From contig NZ_UGSI01000001.1 of the NCBI RefSeq assembly GCF_900454495.1, positions 1,364,001 through 1,428,000 on the forward strand: a DNA stretch of 64,000 nt. The letters run 5' to 3'. Shown piece after piece: positions 1-7,767 of this stretch. This stretch comes from Paenibacillus macerans (lineage in GTDB: Bacteria; Bacillota; Bacilli; Paenibacillales; Paenibacillaceae). The notes below the pieces were generated by a model. It worked only from the letters and a program-made list of their open reading frames with translations, ran no database searches and was not told the origin of the DNA. Numbering within the stretch: position 1 is the first letter of the stretch; the number at the start of each line of letters is the position of its first letter. The position numbers were made by a program, and so were the translations under genes.

Positions 1-377
1 CATTGTGTGCCATGAGCAGGTCCTGTATACGTGAAAAAGGATGAGACAATTCCTGTATTTTTGGCTGGCTTCATACTGACCTCGTACAGGCCGTATCCGT
101 AAATGTTCGTTGATCGGTACTCCGCGCAGTCAAATTTGTTGTACGCAGAACTCGTTAAGCCCAGCTTGAGCTTTCCATCATTCGTAAAATTAACATTGTT
201 GGCACGCCATGTGCAATTGAACACCCCCCCATTGGAATACCCATCTGCCTTTTCCCATGTACTCGGATTAAAATAACTTAATGGTTCCCAGAACACACTC
301 CCCGCTAAAGCGCTTACAGAAAAAATCAAAGAAAACGCAAATGTGGTCACCAGTGTAAAACAGGACTTCTTTTTCAT
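1..377 (-). CDS. bglS: Beta-1,3-1,4-glucanase (lichenase, GH16), N-terminal part
   Basis: Secreted endoglucanase that cleaves mixed-linkage beta-glucans such as lichenan. The gene runs off the left edge, so only about 125 N-terminal codons are present. The start is ATG at 377, behind GGAGGTGTATT. A lysine-rich start and hydrophobic core ending near SVSALAG form a signal peptide. The mature part reads WEKADGYSNGG, FNCTWRANNV, YNKFDC, YGYGLYEV and MKPAKNTGIVSSFFTYTGP, which are hallmark stretches of Bacillus lichenases. The catalytic DEIDIEF segment would lie just beyond the edge. A TATAAT-like -10 lies near 445-455 in the upstream gap. Family assignment is confident; intactness cannot be judged. 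Confidence 0.93.
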   Translation of the reverse strand, partial: MKKKSCFTLVTTFAFSLIFSVSALAGSVFWEPLSYFNPSTWEKADGYSNGGVFNCTWRANNVNFTNDGKLKLGLTSSAYNKFDCAEYRSTNIYGYGLYEVSMKPAKNTGIVSSFFTYTGPAHGTQ

Positions 378-498
378 AATACACCTCCAAAATGATTTTA
401 AATATGAACGAAGTTATGGAGCCACGGTGTTGGAATATTTTACCTGGGTAATTATAGTATATCGCTTACATTGAAATGTGGCAACCTGTAAATAAATA

Positions 499-526
499 CC
501 CGACCAGTTCCCTGATACCAGTCGGG
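499..526 (-). terminator. Weak terminator-like inverted repeat
   Basis: CCCGAC and GTCGGG can pair around a 16-nt loop, just downstream of the ferritin-like gene on the minus strand. The following TATTTATTT is a poor U-tract, so termination is uncertain. Confidence 0.35.
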
Positions 527-541
527 TTCTAATCTCGCTTT

Positions 542-988
542 TTACTTTTTCCCGCCCACCATAAAATACAAAAACCAGACAGCATGATTTTGTTCATCGG
601 AAACCGTACGTTTAAATAGTTCCTTGATATAGGGATCGTGCGCTTTATCTGCGATTTCCAGGTACTGGTCAACCGTTTTTTGCTCATCCAAAAAAGCGCC
701 GATCACTCCCGACCGGTAATCGGCCGGGCACCGTTCCGTTTGCCGCGGAGTCGCTTGCGTGCCGGTTAACGAAGCATAGAGTTGCAAGAAGCTGTGATAG
801 TGCCGAATTTCGTCTTGACGGATTTCCATAATTCTCCTCTTTATCTCTTCATTCGGAGCCATGCCGGCCAATTGTTCGTAGCAGATGATCGCGTTGTATT
901 CACCGTTTATGGCGCGTACGATATCAGGGATTAAATTTTGGTCCGCAGAGACGCGAAACGGATCGTAAAAATCGAAATCATAGTGCAA
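542..988 (-). CDS. Ferritin-like / rubrerythrin-family diiron protein
   Basis: 148-residue four-helix ferritin-like protein of unknown precise role. Candidate metal ligands are spaced as in rubrerythrins: E30 (GEYNAI), E60/H63 (DEIRHYH), E102 (DEQKTV) and E132/H135 (DEQNH). It lacks the C-terminal rubredoxin domain of true rubrerythrins. The start is TTG at 988, preceded by GGGGAAGG at about 6 nt; no ATG with a good site is available. It stands alone between the lichenase and an Hsp20-like gene. The family inference is from residue spacing only. A role in oxygen or iron handling, possibly in spores, is inference. Confidence 0.75.
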   Translation of the reverse strand: MHYDFDFYDPFRVSADQNLIPDIVRAINGEYNAIICYEQLAGMAPNEEIKRRIMEIRQDEIRHYHSFLQLYASLTGTQATPRQTERCPADYRSGVIGAFLDEQKTVDQYLEIADKAHDPYIKELFKRTVSDEQNHAVWFLYFMVGGKK

Positions 989-1019
989 ACTAACCTTCCC
1001 CTCTCGCTCTATTCAACCC

Positions 1020-1035
1020 TAGGCTATGCAGCCTA
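1020..1035. other. Palindrome between divergent genes
   Basis: TAGGCT-ATGC-AGCCTA is a perfect 6-bp inverted repeat between the divergent ferritin-like and Hsp20-like genes. It could be an operator; there is no further support. Confidence 0.3.
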
Positions 1036-1164
1036 TAGGCATTTGGTGCAAGGTCCGCATAAAGGAAAAGTCCGCGCTGTTTTTCCGCATCACTTGCTAC
1101 CGTTCGAACATGAACATGCTCCGCTGAATAAAATTTAGATATATAAAGATGTAGGTGATGCGAT

Positions 1165-1638
1165 ATGCGAAATAAGGGCGGTTTGACAAGCTGGGAAGAA
1201 TTTGAAAAGAAAATGCTGGAGCAATTTCCGTTTTTGCCGAAAAATTTCACCCAGGCGAATCCCGCCAAAAATCTCTCCTGGGTAGGCGACTATGTCCAAA
1301 AGCAGCTTCAAAAGTCCATGCCAGCCGATTTTAAAATCCCTATCTTCCATGACAATGCGGGGAATTATGAACTTCACGAAACACACCGAAGTTTAATTGT
1401 CCGGTTGCCTGTTTCGGACCATTTCGAATTAGACCATACAAAGATCTCGGTAAATCGCAACAAGCTGCGGATTGTTTTGCCGTCCGGGGAAAAACAGGAA
1501 ATCCAGCTCAAAAAACAAGTGAACCCTAAACAAACCCGGGCAAAATACAAGGAAGGCATTTTGGAGATCCAGATGCCTAAGATGCCGGAGTCCCAAAACT
1601 TTCACGATGTCTTTGTCGAAAGCGAAAACGAGGAATAG
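1165..1638 (+). CDS. Hsp20/alpha-crystallin-like protein
   Basis: 157-residue protein whose C-terminal two thirds resemble an alpha-crystallin domain. A beta-rich core starts near residue 65 (YELHETHRSLIVRLPV) and continues through IVLPSGEKQEIQLKK to GILEIQMPK, the usual end of the domain. Such small heat-shock proteins are ATP-independent holdases. In spore formers, divergent members (CotP/GerT type) sit in the coat. The N-terminus is helical and family-specific. ATG at 1165 is preceded only by a weak TAGGTGAT site. A strong hairpin follows the stop codon. A spore location is inference from the neighbouring spore genes. Confidence 0.65.
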   Translation: MRNKGGLTSWEEFEKKMLEQFPFLPKNFTQANPAKNLSWVGDYVQKQLQKSMPADFKIPIFHDNAGNYELHETHRSLIVRLPVSDHFELDHTKISVNRNKLRIVLPSGEKQEIQLKKQVNPKQTRAKYKEGILEIQMPKMPESQNFHDVFVESENEE

Positions 1639-1644
1639 AAGTTT

Positions 1645-1689
1645 GGATGAGAATGCCCCGTTGCACAGCGCAACGGGGCATTCTCATCC
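1645..1689. terminator. 20-bp perfect hairpin between convergent genes
   Basis: Two 20-nt arms (GGATGAGAATGCCCCGTTGC and its complement) flank a 5-nt loop between convergent genes. There is no long U-tract on either side, but the stability and position fit a bidirectional terminator. Confidence 0.75.
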
Positions 1690-1716
1690 GGTTGTTCCCA
1701 AGTTAACTTCAAAGTT

Positions 1717-2415
1717 TCATGCCTCATACCCGTCAAGCAGCGTTCCTCCATACGGTTCCAGCGCCCGGCCGCAAACCTTGACGAGTTCGCACGGATCGTC
1801 CCGAAGATACAGCGTTTCCAGCCCTTTCTCCAATTCCCCCGCCGTTTCAGGAGCGTACTTTTGCAAATACCGGAATAAGTGTTTCCCTTCCCCAAGCCAT
1901 TGTTGGTTGGCGCGCAGCAGAAACTCGCTAAATAAAATAAGCAGCTTGCTGGCCACAAACCATTTTTCGCAGCGTGGAACTTGGCCCTGCAAATCCGTGA
2001 TTTTTTCGGAAATCTGGTATCTGGCGAAATCCAGTTCTGCTTGCGACCAAGGCATCGGGCCATACTGCAGATCGTTTTCTGCTTCTTCGATAAATTCCAG
2101 GCCGCTTTCCCGCGAAACCAAAACAACGCCTCCGGCTACCAGTCTCTGCAACGTGGGGTTGGCGGTCTGCACCCCTAAATCGTAGTATTCCCTGTAATTT
2201 TCCGGCGTAAGTACCGTACACTCGATGATCCAATCCATGAAAGAGCTTACCCTATGAAAATAACCCGGGTCCTCCTTTTCAAAAACAACGATATCCAAAT
2301 CCGAAGCCGCGTCATGCTGGTTTATGCTGGCGCTGCCGCCCAATACCGCTAACATGCAATCGGGATAATGCTGAGACACAAACGTCTGGGCCGCCTCCGC
2401 CGGCGAACTTCGCAT
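1717..2415 (-). CDS. Nucleotidyltransferase-domain protein
   Basis: 232-residue protein with the MNT/Pol-beta nucleotidyltransferase signature near residues 25-45: LGGSAS followed by SDLDIVVFE, where the two aspartates would hold Mg2+. The rest is a helical domain of the kind found in aminoglycoside-nucleotidyltransferase-like proteins. The substrate is not predictable. ATG at 2415 follows GGAGGGG. It is a single gene ending in the large hairpin shared with the Hsp20-like gene. It has no HEPN partner next to it, so I do not call it a toxin-antitoxin member. Confidence 0.75.
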   Translation of the reverse strand: MRSSPAEAAQTFVSQHYPDCMLAVLGGSASINQHDAASDLDIVVFEKEDPGYFHRVSSFMDWIIECTVLTPENYREYYDLGVQTANPTLQRLVAGGVVLVSRESGLEFIEEAENDLQYGPMPWSQAELDFARYQISEKITDLQGQVPRCEKWFVASKLLILFSEFLLRANQQWLGEGKHLFRYLQKYAPETAGELEKGLETLYLRDDPCELVKVCGRALEPYGGTLLDGYEA

Positions 2416-2514
2416 ATAATTCCCCTCCTCCCCGTATCAATAAATTGTATGAGCGAACGAAGCAGCGTAATCCTTTTTAAGAAAGCCTTACATCACAAGA
2501 AAGGAAGCGTACCG

Positions 2515-2886
2515 ATGTTTGCGACAAATTGTCAGGCGCATGCGCATGCGTTTTATGGATCGACATCCATCAATTTAGGCCATCGTCATAATGTCCGGTT
2601 TTTTACTTATCCTGTTAATGGAGGCCCAAGTGACTGCCACTTTCATCGTTTCCAAGGAATCACTTACACCCGGGATCAACATTTCCATCGATTTAACGGC
2701 TACACCGGACCGCCCGTTTATTTACCTGACGGATCACATTTTCATTGGGTTGACGATGTTGTGGATGACGAGCCGTTCGAATTTAGAGGCCAATATTATA
2801 TCACCGTGACAGGCATCCCGCGGCATCGCCACAGTTTTCAGGGGCGAACCGGTCCCCCGCTGGGTTACGAACCCCCCAGTTGGTGA
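2515..2886 (+). CDS. YmaF-family protein
   Basis: 123-residue His- and Phe-rich protein built of short repeats with H-x-H and F-H pairs (CHFHRFQG, QHFHRFNG, SHFHWVDD, RHRHSFQG), typical of the YmaF family common in spore formers. The function is unknown; metal binding by the His clusters is plausible. The start is ATG at 2515 behind AAGGAAG. A longer in-frame extension upstream overlaps the promoter area of the neighbour and is unlikely to be translated. Its 3' end overlaps the convergent gerPC by about 22 nt. Confidence 0.7.
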   Translation: MFATNCQAHAHAFYGSTSINLGHRHNVRFFTYPVNGGPSDCHFHRFQGITYTRDQHFHRFNGYTGPPVYLPDGSHFHWVDDVVDDEPFEFRGQYYITVTGIPRHRHSFQGRTGPPLGYEPPSW

Positions 2887-3473
2887 AAGTAATCGATATA
2901 TTTATCCGTCGCTTGCAGCAGATCATCCTTTAAACGCCGCTCAACCTGTTCATGCTGTTCATGACCGTTTGCCCCCTCTTGCAATTGAGCCATATAAAAG
3001 GCAAGCCGGTCCTCGACTTGCCGGATCATATCGTCCATGATGTTTTGCAGCTGTTCGGCCGTGAGGGTCATATTGCGGTGATTAGCTTTCTCGGCCAGCA
3101 AGGAGGCGATGTCCTCTTTTATGTATCGTTGCACTTCGACTTTGATCGTTTGGACGGACGATTTGCTCGGATCGTCAGGGTCCTGGCCAAACGAAACGTC
3201 CTCCGTTTGTTTGCCGGCTACCGATAGATCTTCAATCGTTCCTTGATCATTAGGACTGATTCCGATAATGAGGGTGCCGTTCAGATTTTCTACTTTCAAC
3301 TGCTCAAAATTGTAATCTATCTTTTCAACATGTTGTCTCGGCATGGATTGCAAAGCCTCAAACTGCTTCTTCAGCGCCGAAATATCGTTTTCCAATTGAA
3401 ACAATTTATCGTACTGCCAGCGCAAGGCATGATTGATTTGATCCAGCCAATGATTGGGGGGATGTCCCGACAA
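2865..3473 (-). CDS. gerPC: Spore germination protein GerPC
   Basis: 202-residue protein with an N-terminal coiled coil (residues 20-50, LFQLENDISALKKQFEALQ), a middle beta segment (LNGTLIIGISPND) and a helical C-terminus. This is the layout of GerPC, part of the GerP set that lets germinants pass the spore coat. The start is TTG at 3473 behind GGAGGAGG. It is the last gene of the cluster here, after gerPE, unlike the usual gerPABCDEF order. Confidence 0.85.
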   Translation of the reverse strand: MSGHPPNHWLDQINHALRWQYDKLFQLENDISALKKQFEALQSMPRQHVEKIDYNFEQLKVENLNGTLIIGISPNDQGTIEDLSVAGKQTEDVSFGQDPDDPSKSSVQTIKVEVQRYIKEDIASLLAEKANHRNMTLTAEQLQNIMDDMIRQVEDRLAFYMAQLQEGANGHEQHEQVERRLKDDLLQATDKYIDYFHQLGGS

Positions 3474-3572
3474 ATGCCCCTCCTCCTTTCTTTTTCTTTA
3501 TCAATGTATGCCAATCCATCGCCCGTCTTGCAATAAATTAGCTACATGGGAGGGATCATCAGACCGGTTCAA

Positions 3573-3941
3573 TTAATCTCTTGGGATAAGATGCCTGATG
3601 TGCTTGGTGCGATTCTTCGCGTCAAGTATGGCGGTATTGCCGATTTGCAGCCCGGAGGAAGTTGATATCCCCAAAATATAGAGATTGTTCACGTTGATGC
3701 AGGGGCTTTTGTTCTTTTGCGTAAAAATGACTTCCTCATTGATTTCTTGGGAGGGAAACGGTTGAAAGAACACGGGCAGCTTCTCCAATTTCCCCTCATC
3801 CCCCCAAAAGACGGGAATTTGGCGTTGCAAGGCGAAAACTTGCGAATCCGGAAAGATTCCCCAGACATCTCCCACATGTACAAAAGAAGAATAAATTACG
3901 AAGGTGACTTTCATCTGATTAACGCAGGATATCCGCATCAT
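3573..3941 (-). CDS. gerPE: Spore germination protein GerPE
   Basis: 122-residue GerPE-like coat permeability protein. Diagnostic stretches are YSSFVHVGD near the N-terminus, ALQRQIPVFWGDEG in the middle and LYILGISTSSGLQIGN near the C-terminus. ATG at 3941 lies two bases after the gerPD stop codon with no clear ribosome binding site, so translation is probably coupled to gerPD. About 100 nt separate it from gerPC. Confidence 0.82.
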   Translation of the reverse strand: MMRISCVNQMKVTFVIYSSFVHVGDVWGIFPDSQVFALQRQIPVFWGDEGKLEKLPVFFQPFPSQEINEEVIFTQKNKSPCINVNNLYILGISTSSGLQIGNTAILDAKNRTKHIRHLIPRD

Positions 3942-3943
3942 GT

Positions 3944-4129
3944 CTACCGTGCAAAAGGCACAAGCGGCCCGATAATGAGGGATTCCGGCGGAGTGTCAAA
4001 TATGGAGGAGAGCCGAATAGAACCGGTGTCCCCAATCAAAACGACCGATGAACTGCCCACTGCCACGATCTTCATGTTGTCTACCATGATTTTATCGTTT
4101 GTAACATCCAAGCGAATTTTTTCGTTCAT
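3944..4129 (-). CDS. gerPD: Spore germination protein GerPD
   Basis: 61-residue small GerP protein. The core VGSSSVVLIGDTGSIRLSS followed by IFDTPPESLIIGPLVP is the GerPD signature. I chose ATG at 4129 (MNEKIRL) because AAGGTG precedes it at a good distance; an upstream in-frame ATG would add ten residues. It is part of the gerPA-B-D-E run on the minus strand. Confidence 0.85.
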   Translation of the reverse strand: MNEKIRLDVTNDKIMVDNMKIVAVGSSSVVLIGDTGSIRLSSIFDTPPESLIIGPLVPFAR

Positions 4130-4168
4130 CTTTTTCACACCTTCCGCATTGGCATTCAAAATCGGTTA

Positions 4169-4381
4169 TTACCGCCCGGTGGCAAAAGGGACCACCGGTC
4201 CCGGCAAAGCAGCAGGAGCGGTTGGGGCTGCCTCCGGGGCGGGACCCGTAAACCCTCCGGTATTGTACAGATTGGATAACGATTTTATGATCCCGGCTGT
4301 TCCGATTTGCAAAACTGAAGAATTTGAAATTCCGTTAATCCGAAGGCACTGAATCGAAATGGTCTGCTGAACATGTATCAT
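4169..4381 (-). CDS. gerPB: Spore germination protein GerPB
   Basis: 70-residue protein with the GerPB hallmark INGISNSSVLQIGTAG followed by IKSLSNLYNTGGF and a Pro/Ala-rich tail. The start overlaps the gerPA stop by one base (TAATG), indicating coupled translation. Confidence 0.88.
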   Translation of the reverse strand: MIHVQQTISIQCLRINGISNSSVLQIGTAGIIKSLSNLYNTGGFTGPAPEAAPTAPAALPGPVVPFATGR

Positions 4382-4611
4382 TAGGCTAAGGTCCCTCCCT
4401 TGGTGACCGAACTATCGACAACAGCGGGGTCAATGGTTAGGGTCGTACTCAAGCCGCTGTTCGTAACCGGAAAATCCCCGGTATTAAACGATCCCGAGCC
4501 CGCAAATGTTTTCGTGGCCGTCTGCGGGGAGATAACCAGCGTATCGCCAAATTGCACCACTCCACCGGAGCTGATGTTAATAATCTTTACATTTCCAACG
4601 ATTGCAGGCAT
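4381..4611 (-). CDS. gerPA: Spore germination protein GerPA
   Basis: 76-residue first gene of the gerP run. MPAIVGNVKI, GVVQFGDTLVISPQT and FAGSGSFNTGD are GerPA/GerPF family marks. Position at the head of the operon and the FGD-x-ISP pattern favour GerPA. ATG at 4611 follows GAAGGTG. No second GerPA/F-type gene (gerPF) occurs in the window. Confidence 0.85.
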   Translation of the reverse strand: MPAIVGNVKIINISSGGVVQFGDTLVISPQTATKTFAGSGSFNTGDFPVTNSGLSTTLTIDPAVVDSSVTKGGTLA

Positions 4612-4764
4612 CAGTTAAACACCTTCTTCCTCCACTTCGTCCCGCAGCTTAAAGCCGAACTGTTTTTCGGGCTAGGTAAATAACCATTTCCTCAGTCTCT
4701 TCATCATATGGAGCAAAGCGTCATTTCGTTACGGCTCATCATGCATCATAAATAACATAACGAA

Positions 4765-4797
4765 AAAACCGCCCCACAGTATATGTGGAACGGTTTT
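4765..4797 (-). terminator. Terminator of the 5'-nucleotidase gene
   Basis: AAAACCG pairs with CGGTTTT, with CCAC/GTGG inside, and the minus strand continues TTTT. It lies 24 nt after the stop codon of the 5'-nucleotidase gene. Confidence 0.7.
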
Positions 4798-4820
4798 GAG
4801 CTTTCATCGGACATGCCGGC

Positions 4821-6992
4821 CTATTCATTCAACGCGGACATAATCATCAGCACCAAATCGCTGCGGGTGACTTGTGCGTTTTCTTTCAGTTCCAACCCGC
4901 TTAAAGCCTTCCCCGACGCCGCGGAAATTACGGCTGCAGCCTCTTTGACGATCAAGTTTTGTTCAGGCCGGAAAGCGGTGTCGGCGAAACCGTCCGTATA
5001 CCCCGCTTGCTTAAGCGCGGAAACGGCAGGCAATGCCCACGGCTCGATGCTGTCTTCATCGGAAAATCCGGTTTCGGCTGCCGCGTCGCCCAGATTGAAG
5101 GCCCGGCTCACCATCACCGCAAATTCGGCGCGGGTTACGAGCCCATTCGGACGGAATGTGCCGTCGCCGTAACCGTTGATGATGCCCGCGGACTCTGCCC
5201 GGGCAATCGCCGACTTGTTGGGATCGTTAGCGATATCCGTAAACCGGGAAGCGACATTCTCCGCCGCTTCCCCGCCGGCCTCGCCACTGCTTCCTGCTTC
5301 GGCCGGAAGCGCCGCTCCTTTCAAATCGGTGATGCGGCCTTCCGCCTTCAGGTTGACCGTACCCGCTTTATCCAGGTATTCGCGGAACACTTCATAATCG
5401 ACCAGATTCAGCTCGTAGAAACGGCCGTCGTCCTTGGCCTGCTTCATCGAGTTGTAGAAATCTCCGCCGCCGGCCATATAGGAGTTGGTGGCCACGATAT
5501 AATAAGCCTTCGGATCGATGTCGGCGTACGTGCCGTCTTCATTTTGAATTTGTACTTTCACGATGCGTTGTCCGGATTGCGTTTTCTCCCCGGTCACATC
5601 ATCGACGACTTCAGGCTGCTTGGTCGAATCATAGTAGAAGCGCATGCCCGAAACCTGCGGAAACCGCCCTTCACCGTTTTCGACGCCGCTTACGCCGTTC
5701 TCCAACGCCGCTATGATTTCATCGCCGGTCATCTTGAGCGCGGTCAGATTGTTGCCGAACGGCATCGTCGTCAGCAATTCGCCGAGCGTTATGTCGCCGG
5801 CATCGATCGAAGCGCGAATCCCGCCGCCATTCTGAATCGTCACATATCCTTTGACACCGGGTTCCTTGACGATGCTCATCACTTTCGACCGCATGCCGTC
5901 GGCCACCAGGTCGCCCAGGTTCGTCTCCTGCTTGCGCGCGCTGTTGCGTTCACCGTCTAGGGGAACGTCCGACTCGCCGACAACGGTTTTTTTCAGTTCT
6001 TCTAGGGGGGCGGCGTATTCGGCCAGCTTGGCTTCCGCTTCCGCATTGCCCTTAATGGCATAATTGCCGGCATCATCCTTGGCATTAAGGTCGATCAAGC
6101 GGCCGTTCCATTCCTTCAGTACGCCCTTGTCGTCAAACGTCACATCCAGTTGGCCCAAATGCTCGTCATATTCGCCCGTTTGTACGATCAGCGTCGGCTC
6201 CGTATCGGCGTGGCGCACTTCGGGAACATCGAGCTGCGTATGGGAGTGGCCGCCGACGATGATGTCGATGCCATCAACCGCTTCCGCCAGCTCCTGATCG
6301 ACCGTATAACCCAGATGCGATAATACGATAATTTTGTCGATGCCTTCCGCTTCCAGCGCATCCACCTGCTTTTGCGCGCTTTCCACTTCATCATTGAACT
6401 TAATGTTGGGCCCCGGCGAAGAGAGCACGGAGGATTCCGGCGTGGTTAGGCCGATGATCCCCACCTTCTCGCCGCCGATTTCCTTGATCACGGCCGGATA
6501 AATCTTCCCTTCTTCCCCGGGTTTTCCTAGCCCGCTGTTCGCCATGGGGCTTAATGCCGGCTCTGTGCCGAAATTGAGGTTCGCGCTTACGAACGGGAAC
6601 TTGGCCTGCTTCACAAATTCGGCCAAGGCCGCAGGACCTTTATCAAACTCATGGTTCCCGAACGTCATGGCATCGTATTTCATTGCGTTCATAAAATACA
6701 GGTCCGCGAGGCCGCTAAACTGATTAAAATAGAGCGTTCCCGAAAAGACGTCGCCCGCATCCAGCAGCAGGGTATTCCCCGTTCTTGCTTCCTGTACGGC
6801 CGTGACGCGGCGGCCGATATTGTCCAGATGGGCATGCGTGTCATTCGTATGTAACACCCTAAGCTGGAATTCCCCCGAACCGTTTGCGTTTTCGGCTGCA
6901 CTGACTGTTCCCCAGGCCGTACCGGTCGTAAGTCCGGCCGCAATGACAGCGGCCGCAAAAAACTTGCCGAATGACTTGTACCCCAACTGCAT
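4821..6992 (-). CDS. S-layer-anchored 5'-nucleotidase / UDP-sugar hydrolase (UshA-like)
   Basis: 723-residue secreted metallophosphatase. Residues 1-32 form a signal peptide. Residues about 42-330 are a calcineurin-like domain with the metal motifs HTNDTHAHLD, LDAGDVFSG, GNHEFD and GGHSHTQ. Residues about 340-540 are the 5_nucleotid_C substrate domain, with NGGGIRA and GGGDFYNS. From about 590 there are two SLH modules (ESAGIINGYGDGTFRPNGLV and KQAGYTDGFADTAFRP) and the beginning of a third, which would hold it on pyruvylated wall polymer. It probably hydrolyses extracellular nucleotides for purine and phosphate scavenging. ATG at 6992 follows GGAGGAG. It is a single gene with its own promoter and terminator. 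Confidence 0.9.
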   Translation of the reverse strand: MQLGYKSFGKFFAAAVIAAGLTTGTAWGTVSAAENANGSGEFQLRVLHTNDTHAHLDNIGRRVTAVQEARTGNTLLLDAGDVFSGTLYFNQFSGLADLYFMNAMKYDAMTFGNHEFDKGPAALAEFVKQAKFPFVSANLNFGTEPALSPMANSGLGKPGEEGKIYPAVIKEIGGEKVGIIGLTTPESSVLSSPGPNIKFNDEVESAQKQVDALEAEGIDKIIVLSHLGYTVDQELAEAVDGIDIIVGGHSHTQLDVPEVRHADTEPTLIVQTGEYDEHLGQLDVTFDDKGVLKEWNGRLIDLNAKDDAGNYAIKGNAEAEAKLAEYAAPLEELKKTVVGESDVPLDGERNSARKQETNLGDLVADGMRSKVMSIVKEPGVKGYVTIQNGGGIRASIDAGDITLGELLTTMPFGNNLTALKMTGDEIIAALENGVSGVENGEGRFPQVSGMRFYYDSTKQPEVVDDVTGEKTQSGQRIVKVQIQNEDGTYADIDPKAYYIVATNSYMAGGGDFYNSMKQAKDDGRFYELNLVDYEVFREYLDKAGTVNLKAEGRITDLKGAALPAEAGSSGEAGGEAAENVASRFTDIANDPNKSAIARAESAGIINGYGDGTFRPNGLVTRAEFAVMVSRAFNLGDAAAETGFSDEDSIEPWALPAVSALKQAGYTDGFADTAFRPEQNLIVKEAAAVISAASGKALSGLELKENAQVTRSDLVLMIMSALNE

Positions 6993-7036
6993 AAAGCCAA
7001 CTCCTCCTCACCCCATATTAGTTGCACTACATAATA

Positions 7037-7065
7037 AATATAAGTTCAATAGATTTGTATGTAAA
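7037..7065 (-). promoter_or_regulatory. Sigma-A promoter of the 5'-nucleotidase gene
   Basis: TTTACA at 7060-7065 and TATATT at 7037-7042, 17-nt spacer, reading towards the nucleotidase start at 6992. Confidence 0.6.
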
Positions 7066-7096
7066 CAATTTAAACCAATCATGCGAATACCTTCGG

Positions 7097-7125
7097 ATGA
7101 CCATAATCAGGAAAGATGTTATACT
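7097..7125 (+). promoter_or_regulatory. Sigma-A-like promoter of the Gre-like gene
   Basis: ATGACC at 7097-7102 and TATACT at 7120-7125 with a 17-nt spacer. Transcription would start near 7131, at the foot of the following stem-loop. Confidence 0.6.
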
Positions 7126-7130
7126 GAGTG

Positions 7131-7149
7131 TAAGCCCCTTGCGGGCTTA
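7131..7149 (+). other. 5'-end stem-loop followed by U-rich tract
   Basis: TAAGCCC-CTTGC-GGGCTTA followed by TTTTCTTT and then AAGGAGG. It looks like a small intrinsic terminator, yet it sits at the predicted transcript start. It could be an attenuator, or a 5' cap hairpin that protects the mRNA. Confidence 0.55.
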
Positions 7150-7173
7150 TTTTCTTTAAGGAGGACTGCTTGT

Positions 7174-7245
7174 ATGAGAACCATTGACATGGTCACGCTT
7201 GGTTGGGAAAAACAAGTTGGGGGTGATATCTACTATGAGCCCTAG
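7174..7245 (+). CDS. Small leader ORF (23 codons)
   Basis: ATG at 7174 has the best ribosome binding site in this stretch (AAGGAGG, 9 nt upstream). The frame encodes 23 residues (MRTIDMVTLGWEKQ...YYEP) and stops at 7245, overlapping the start of the Gre-like gene at 7235 by 11 nt. This looks like a translated leader that couples to the downstream gene. It has no run of one amino acid that would suggest a specific sensor. Confidence 0.5.
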   Translation: MRTIDMVTLGWEKQVGGDIYYEP

Positions 7246-7702
7246 TTTTAAAGCCCTCGACGGAACCAGAACGCATTTGGTGAACCAGCTCGTATTTTTT
7301 GACGAACAGTACCCTTTTTTTGCGGATACTTATCTATACGGAATGCCAAGCCGCGATCGGAAAATGATAGACGACCTCCTGCAAAAATACACCGCCCGAT
7401 TGATATCCATGCTAGCGGCCGATGATACTGCGCTGCAAGATATGCTCCATCAGGTCGTTCTGATTGGAAGTGGCGTAAAAGTGGAGTTTGAGGAAGACGG
7501 TTCAACGGACCTGTTCACTGTGGTCTATCCCACGGAAAGCGACCCCGACAACAACCGGATCTCTTTTATCTCCCCGATCGGCAGGCAACTGCTTTGTGCG
7601 GAATGCAATTCTCCCCTTGTCTTGGAGGTTCCGGACGGAACGCAGCGGATTCATGTCCGTGAAATAAAATACGCTTATATAGGCGGATTTCAAGATGAAT
7701 AA
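7235..7702 (+). CDS. GreA/GreB C-terminal-domain-like protein
   Basis: 155-residue protein. The C-terminal half (GSGVKVEFEEDG...FTVVYPTESD...ISFISPIGRQLL) matches the FKBP-like C-terminal domain of Gre transcript-cleavage factors. The N-terminal half is helical but lacks the obvious acidic tip of GreA. It may bind RNA polymerase as a Gre-like anticleavage or regulatory factor; this is inference. The start at 7235 follows GGGGGTGA, inside the end of the leader ORF. Confidence 0.6.
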   Translation: MSPSFKALDGTRTHLVNQLVFFDEQYPFFADTYLYGMPSRDRKMIDDLLQKYTARLISMLAADDTALQDMLHQVVLIGSGVKVEFEEDGSTDLFTVVYPTESDPDNNRISFISPIGRQLLCAECNSPLVLEVPDGTQRIHVREIKYAYIGGFQDE

Positions 7703-7730
7703 CGATCACGATCACGCCTTTTAATCCATT

Positions 7731-7750
7731 CCCCCGCCTTCGCGCGGGGG
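7731..7750. terminator. GC-rich hairpin between convergent genes
   Basis: CCCCCGC-CTTCGC-GCGGGGG lies between the convergent Gre-like and tetR genes. The U-tract is weak on both strands. Confidence 0.5.
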
Positions 7751-7767
7751 ATATTTCCAAAAAGCGC

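Noticed and set aside
1717..2415. Nucleotidyltransferase as half of a MNT/HEPN toxin-antitoxin pair
   Set aside because: No HEPN-like partner is adjacent; it is a single gene of larger size with an extra helical domain.
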